64,000 bases of DNA, from NCBI GenBank assembly GCA_964430305.1, contig CAYSEX010000003.1, positions 20,400-84,399 on the forward strand. The letters run 5' to 3'. Within the stretch, counting starts at the first letter, position 1. Every line of letters starts with the position of its first letter. This stretch comes from CAIZGX01 sp964430305. Its GTDB lineage: Bacteria > Bacteroidota > Bacteroidia > Flavobacteriales_D > Sanyastnellaceae. Positions 63,085 to 64,000 of the stretch are shown one piece after another. The notes under the pieces are model-generated. The model worked only from the letters and a program-made list of their open reading frames with translations. It did no database searches and was not told where the DNA came from. A program made the translations under genes and the position numbers.

Positions 63085-64000
63085 ATGAAAAATAATATTC
63101 TAATCGCTTGTCTATTTGCTGCTTCATTTTCATTTCAGTCTAAGGGACAAGAGGTTCAGTGCATCTTCAATCCGTATAATAAAATAGGAAGTAATTACTT
63201 CTTCTCTACCTATTGGAATGGTTCCCAAAATATGCTTATGGACGGCATATGCATTCAATATATGTCAAATTCCCAAGAGGTTTACGAGAAACGTATTTTC
63301 AAAAAAGGGATCATTCAACTTGAAACAACAAACTACATAAACCCAACGCGTAAGCGAACACACTTCGAACGTGTGAAGCATGACAGCACCATTGCAACCT
63401 ATACCGAATACGCCGAAGATGGCCATCTTCAGCGATCAACGAAATATTATCTCGACCAATCAGGAAGGCGCTGCTGGCAAGATTCTCATTATTATCCGAA
63501 TGGAAAACTGAATTCGGTGCAATCTTATGCAGCCTTGCGCGCTGAAGAGCTAAGAGGATTTTCATCAGATGTTATTCCTGAACATACCGTTGATTCCGAA
63601 GGATATGCTTGGCAAATAGTTCCGATTGGCGTGAGTAAAACGTATTTTCAAAATGGAAAGTTGAATACGATAAGCACATATGGTTTCACAAAAAATGCTT
63701 TGGCTGCATATGACATTGGATTACATGGCCCATATGAATCCTATAACGAAGAAGGTGTTTTAGTGGCAAAGGGACAATACGCCAACGGCCGAGCCAACGG
63801 CGAATGGCGTTATTATTTTTTCGATGGAAGGCTTTCTGAAGTAAAGACTTTCAAAGATGATTTCGGAATTGGCACTTGGATCGGTTACCACTACTCTACT
63901 GGAAAAGTTGCCTATACCGAAGTGTACGACAATGAAAAATATTACTGGCCTGTACCTAAAACCACGCGCTACAACGAAAAGGGACAAGTCGTTTATGAAA
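63085..64000 (+). CDS. Secreted YwqK/MORN-repeat-type protein, 3' partial
   Basis: The frame from ATG 63085 stays open to the window end (305 codons). Signal peptide MKNNILIACLFAASFSFQS, then repeats of the type Y-x-x-N-G-K-L-...-Y (YYPNGKLNSVQSY, TYFQNGKLNTISTY, GPYESYNEEGVLVAKGQY then ANGRANGEWRYYFFDG), the pattern of YwqK/MORN-like beta-hairpin repeat proteins. In Bacteroidota these are common exported proteins of unknown target. Three-prime end is off the window. Confidence 0.75.
   Translation, partial: MKNNILIACLFAASFSFQSKGQEVQCIFNPYNKIGSNYFFSTYWNGSQNMLMDGICIQYMSNSQEVYEKRIFKKGIIQLETTNYINPTRKRTHFERVKHDSTIATYTEYAEDGHLQRSTKYYLDQSGRRCWQDSHYYPNGKLNSVQSYAALRAEELRGFSSDVIPEHTVDSEGYAWQIVPIGVSKTYFQNGKLNTISTYGFTKNALAAYDIGLHGPYESYNEEGVLVAKGQYANGRANGEWRYYFFDGRLSEVKTFKDDFGIGTWIGYHYSTGKVAYTEVYDNEKYYWPVPKTTRYNEKGQVVYE

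Noticed and set aside
1..64000. Mobile elements, prophage or defence system
   Set aside because: No transposase, integrase, capsid, nuclease-methylase or CRISPR-Cas gene was found; the mini GH13 gene and the repeat protein are not flanked by repeats.

Overview
The window looks like a chromosomal scaffold segment from a low-GC Bacteroidota, most likely a Flavobacteriales-type marine or freshwater bacterium. The reasons are four large secreted proteins with C-terminal type IX secretion (T9SS) sorting domains, a SusC/SusD starch locus, several MKK-type lipoproteins, DUF5686, choice-of-anchor B, DUF1599 and SIMPL-type proteins, and promoters with the Bacteroidota -7 element TAnnTTTG. Two N runs (10 N at 47767-47776, 100 N at 50502-50601) show it is a draft assembly. 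No phage, IS element, CRISPR array, rRNA or defence island was seen. Genes are packed tightly; no gene-free stretch exceeds 300 bases.

Layout. 1-2591: 3' part of a T9SS metalloprotease and a small secreted protein. 2592-5709 (minus): apaG-gmd-fcl-acyltransferase, a GDP-L-fucose/surface-glycan operon. 5759-7723: typA and tRNA-Met. 7798-9889: carotenoid desaturase and CruF-like protein. 9886-14250: ligA, a porin-like/secreted protein, a DEAD-box helicase and a short tandem-repeat protein. 14247-16143: moaE-moaD-TauE/SafE and a lipoprotein. 16164-18778: tRNA-Arg, an SGNH/MBOAT acyl-transfer pair and initiator tRNA-Met. 18828-24727: era-ispE against an LPP20 lipoprotein, a DUF5686 outer-membrane protein and a DoxX-thioredoxin fusion. 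24842-33664: orphan OppB-type permease, mini GH13-like protein plus O-methyltransferase, CPBP protease, SUI1/YciH factor, THUMP methyltransferase, acyltransferase, lipoproteins and a GlcD-type oxidase. 33645-37954: SIMPL, GT2 and choice-of-anchor B. 38004-46739: starch locus (alpha-amylase, SusC, SusD and two surface proteins). 46840-49077: folD, folP, DUF1599. 49067-53591: giant BNR/T9SS protein broken by the 100-N gap. 53745-58843: topoisomerase IV parE-parC and a Cys/His-rich membrane protein. 58875-62371: MacAB/LolD-like ABC efflux operon. 62469-64000: lipoprotein and a partial MORN/YwqK-like protein.

Two regulatory patterns stand out. First, at least nine genes have a TAnnTTTG or TAnnTTCG box ending exactly 4-5 nt before the ATG, with two near-matches and one TTG case. 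This places the expected transcription start at the start codon itself and implies widespread leaderless mRNAs. It also decides several start codons. Second, the promoters of the alpha-amylase and of susC share a perfect inverted repeat GTGTA-N5-TACAC, a candidate operator for a starch regulon whose regulator is not in this window.

All functional names come from reading motifs and comparing with remembered families; no database search was run.
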